Translations under genes and position numbers: made by a program
Assembly: GCA_947632025.1 (NCBI GenBank)
Contig: CANRNN010000009.1
Location: forward strand, 1 to 64,000
Direction: 5' to 3'
Origin: an uncultured Clostridia bacterium
Lineage (GTDB): Bacteria; Bacillota; Clostridia; Oscillospirales; Ruminococcaceae
Length of the DNA stretch: 64,000 bases
The notes under the pieces: model-generated
Seen by the model: only the letters and a program-made list of their open reading frames with translations
Database searches by the model: none
What the model was told of the DNA's origin: nothing
Shown: positions 63,104 through 64,000 of the stretch, piece after piece
Position numbering within the stretch: position 1 is the first letter of the stretch
Layout: every line of letters starts with the position of its first letter

Positions 63104-63777
63104 TTAGCGTCCTCTTTTCGTATGATAGTGTAGTTTCCGCCGTTATCCGCGGTCATAAGAAACACCTGCTTTTCGGAAACGTTATTTTCCCGAAGAATTT
63201 TACTGAGCCATTTCTGCCCCAGCTCCAGCAGCCTCAGCTGATTCGGGTCGGCTATCCCGTCGCGGATTATCACCGAAGGCGGATCTTTTGTTGAGCCGCC
63301 CGCATTTACGTCCGCTTTTTCGGCGGGCTGATAGTCTTTTTTCTGGAGGAAGCTTATTTTGCCGGTGGTTTCGACGATAGCGTAGTGTACTTCGGTTATA
63401 TCGAAGATGCCTTGACCGCGCATAGCTTCAAAAAGGTCGTCGACAGTATAGCGCAGCCGCTTCATTTCTTTCTGAAGGATCTCGCCGTCGGATACGATTA
63501 TTCTCGGAGAGCCTATCATAAGCTTGCGGAATCTCGCGGATTTCAGCATTACTCCCGACAAGATAACGTCAAGACACACCAGCGTCAGTATCGGCACTAT
63601 CCCCATGACCATCGGCACTCCGCTTTCCTCAACAGGAAGCGACGCAATGTTTGAAATAAGGATAGTCACGACCAGCTCCGACGGCTGAAGCTCGCCCAGC
63701 TGACGCTTTCCCATAAGACGAAGCGAAAAGGTTATAACAACATACAGAATAACCGCACGAATAAGCACAATAGCCAT
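63100..63777 (-). CDS. DUF421 (YetF/YcaP) family membrane protein
   Basis: 225 residues: three membrane helices in the first 85 residues (including LMGKRQLGELQPSELVVTILISNIASLP, the family hallmark) and a soluble C-terminal domain (IVSDGEILQKEMKRLRYTVDDLFEAMRGQGIFDITEVHYAIVETTGKISFL). GGAGTG site. Forms a two-gene unit with the DUF4363 gene. Confidence 0.9.
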   Translation of the reverse strand: MAIVLIRAVILYVVITFSLRLMGKRQLGELQPSELVVTILISNIASLPVEESGVPMVMGIVPILTLVCLDVILSGVMLKSARFRKLMIGSPRIIVSDGEILQKEMKRLRYTVDDLFEAMRGQGIFDITEVHYAIVETTGKISFLQKKDYQPAEKADVNAGGSTKDPPSVIIRDGIADPNQLRLLELGQKWLSKILRENNVSEKQVFLMTADNGGNYTIIRKEDAK

Positions 63778-63834
63778 AAAATCACTCCTTTTTGTTATTG
63801 TCGCCCTGTTTTTGCGAAATATTCCTTTCCCGCC

Positions 63835-63864
63835 TTGACAATTTCGGCAATGTTGTGCTATAAT
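63835..63864 (+). promoter_or_regulatory. Promoter of the gene at the right edge
   Basis: TTGACA, 18-bp spacer, TATAAT. Confidence 0.75.
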
Positions 63865-63867
63865 AAA

Positions 63868-63909
63868 GGTTAGGGATTAGAGGTTAGAGGTAAGAAGTAA
63901 GAGATAAGG
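63868..63909 (+). repeat. Six imperfect 7-nt tandem repeats in a 5' leader
   Basis: GGTTAGG GATTAGA GGTTAGA GGTAAGA AGTAAGA GATAAGG, all in phase, between the promoter and the ribosome site of the next gene. Confidence 0.7.
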
Positions 63910-63919
63910 TGGTGAGAGA

Positions 63920-64000
63920 ATGGTTGTGGGAGTTTCAACGGCATCGCTGTATCCGCTTCACGCGGAGGACGCTCTCGCGGAACTGGCGTCGCTCGGCGTG
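63920..64000 (+). CDS. Start of a probable TIM-barrel sugar phosphate isomerase/epimerase-like gene (partial)
   Basis: The first 27 codons of a gene cut by the right edge, behind AAGGTGGTGAG: VVGVSTASLYPLHAEDALAELASLGV. The GVSTASLYP...ALAELASLGV pattern is the first strand and helix of the xylose-isomerase-like TIM-barrel (AP endonuclease 2) family. Too short to be more precise. Preceded by its own promoter and a heptamer repeat in the leader. Confidence 0.6.
   Translation, partial: MVVGVSTASLYPLHAEDALAELASLGV

Overview
The window looks like the chromosome of an anaerobic, low-to-mid GC Clostridia, most likely of the Ruminococcus / Oscillospiraceae type. Pointers are strong GGAGG ribosome sites, TTGACA-N17-TATAAT promoters, an anaerobic (cbi-type) cobalamin pathway, a monomeric [FeFe]-hydrogenase, VanRS-like signalling, LysM/GH18 and amidase genes of the sporulation type, a PL9 pectate lyase and a cytoplasmic GH5 enzyme. 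The assignment is inference; no rRNA is present. I see no phage, transposase or CRISPR array.

Layout. 0-2.3 kb: a Cu/Zn superoxide dismutase, a small unknown gene and an M20 amidohydrolase. 2.4-11.3 kb (minus): a purine operon, purE-purC-purF-purM-x-x-purN-x-purO-x-x-purH. The last two steps are split between a stand-alone AICAR transformylase and an archaeal-type PurO cyclohydrolase, and five small accessory genes sit between the pur genes. It starts from a recognisable promoter and a roughly 190-nt leader ending in an intrinsic terminator just before purE. 11.4-13.1 kb: an HD-domain gene, tRNA-Ser(UGA), a hairpin-rich gap and a small membrane protein.

13.3-32.7 kb is a nearly complete late cobalamin block. 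The first unit is cbiD-cbiF-cbiG-cbiH-cbiJ-cbiET-cbiA-cobT-cobU-cobS-(cobU-like)-cobC-cbiB-cobD-cbiP. A second promoter, a cobalamin riboswitch and a terminator follow, then a NEAT-like surface protein, BtuF, BtuC, BtuD, a second NEAT-like secreted protein, cobA/cobO and cbiC. Earlier steps (cbiK/X, cbiL) are not in the window. The two NEAT-like proteins bracketing BtuFCD under the riboswitch are the best candidate for an under-described system: cell-surface corrinoid capture in a Gram-positive.

32.8-41.3 kb: two paralogous lipoproteins diverge from a VanR/VanS/VanY-like module. Between them is an array of TTACA direct repeats at about 11-bp spacing ending at the lipoprotein -35 box. A hybrid sensor kinase follows. 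41.4-47.6 kb: GH5 enzyme with a divergent AraC regulator that seems to start at ATT, an ECF sigma/anti-sigma pair, a PfkB kinase and a MATE transporter. 48.2-50.4 kb: groES-groEL, where GroES has a 56-residue basic AT-hook-like tail. 50.5-54.8 kb: alpha/beta hydrolase, a second ECF sigma/anti-sigma operon and two unknown genes. 54.9-64 kb: [FeFe]-hydrogenase, a 1365-residue anchored pectate lyase whose leader can sequester its own ribosome site, a LysM-GH18 protein, an amidase, DUF4363/DUF421 genes and the start of a TIM-barrel gene at the right edge.
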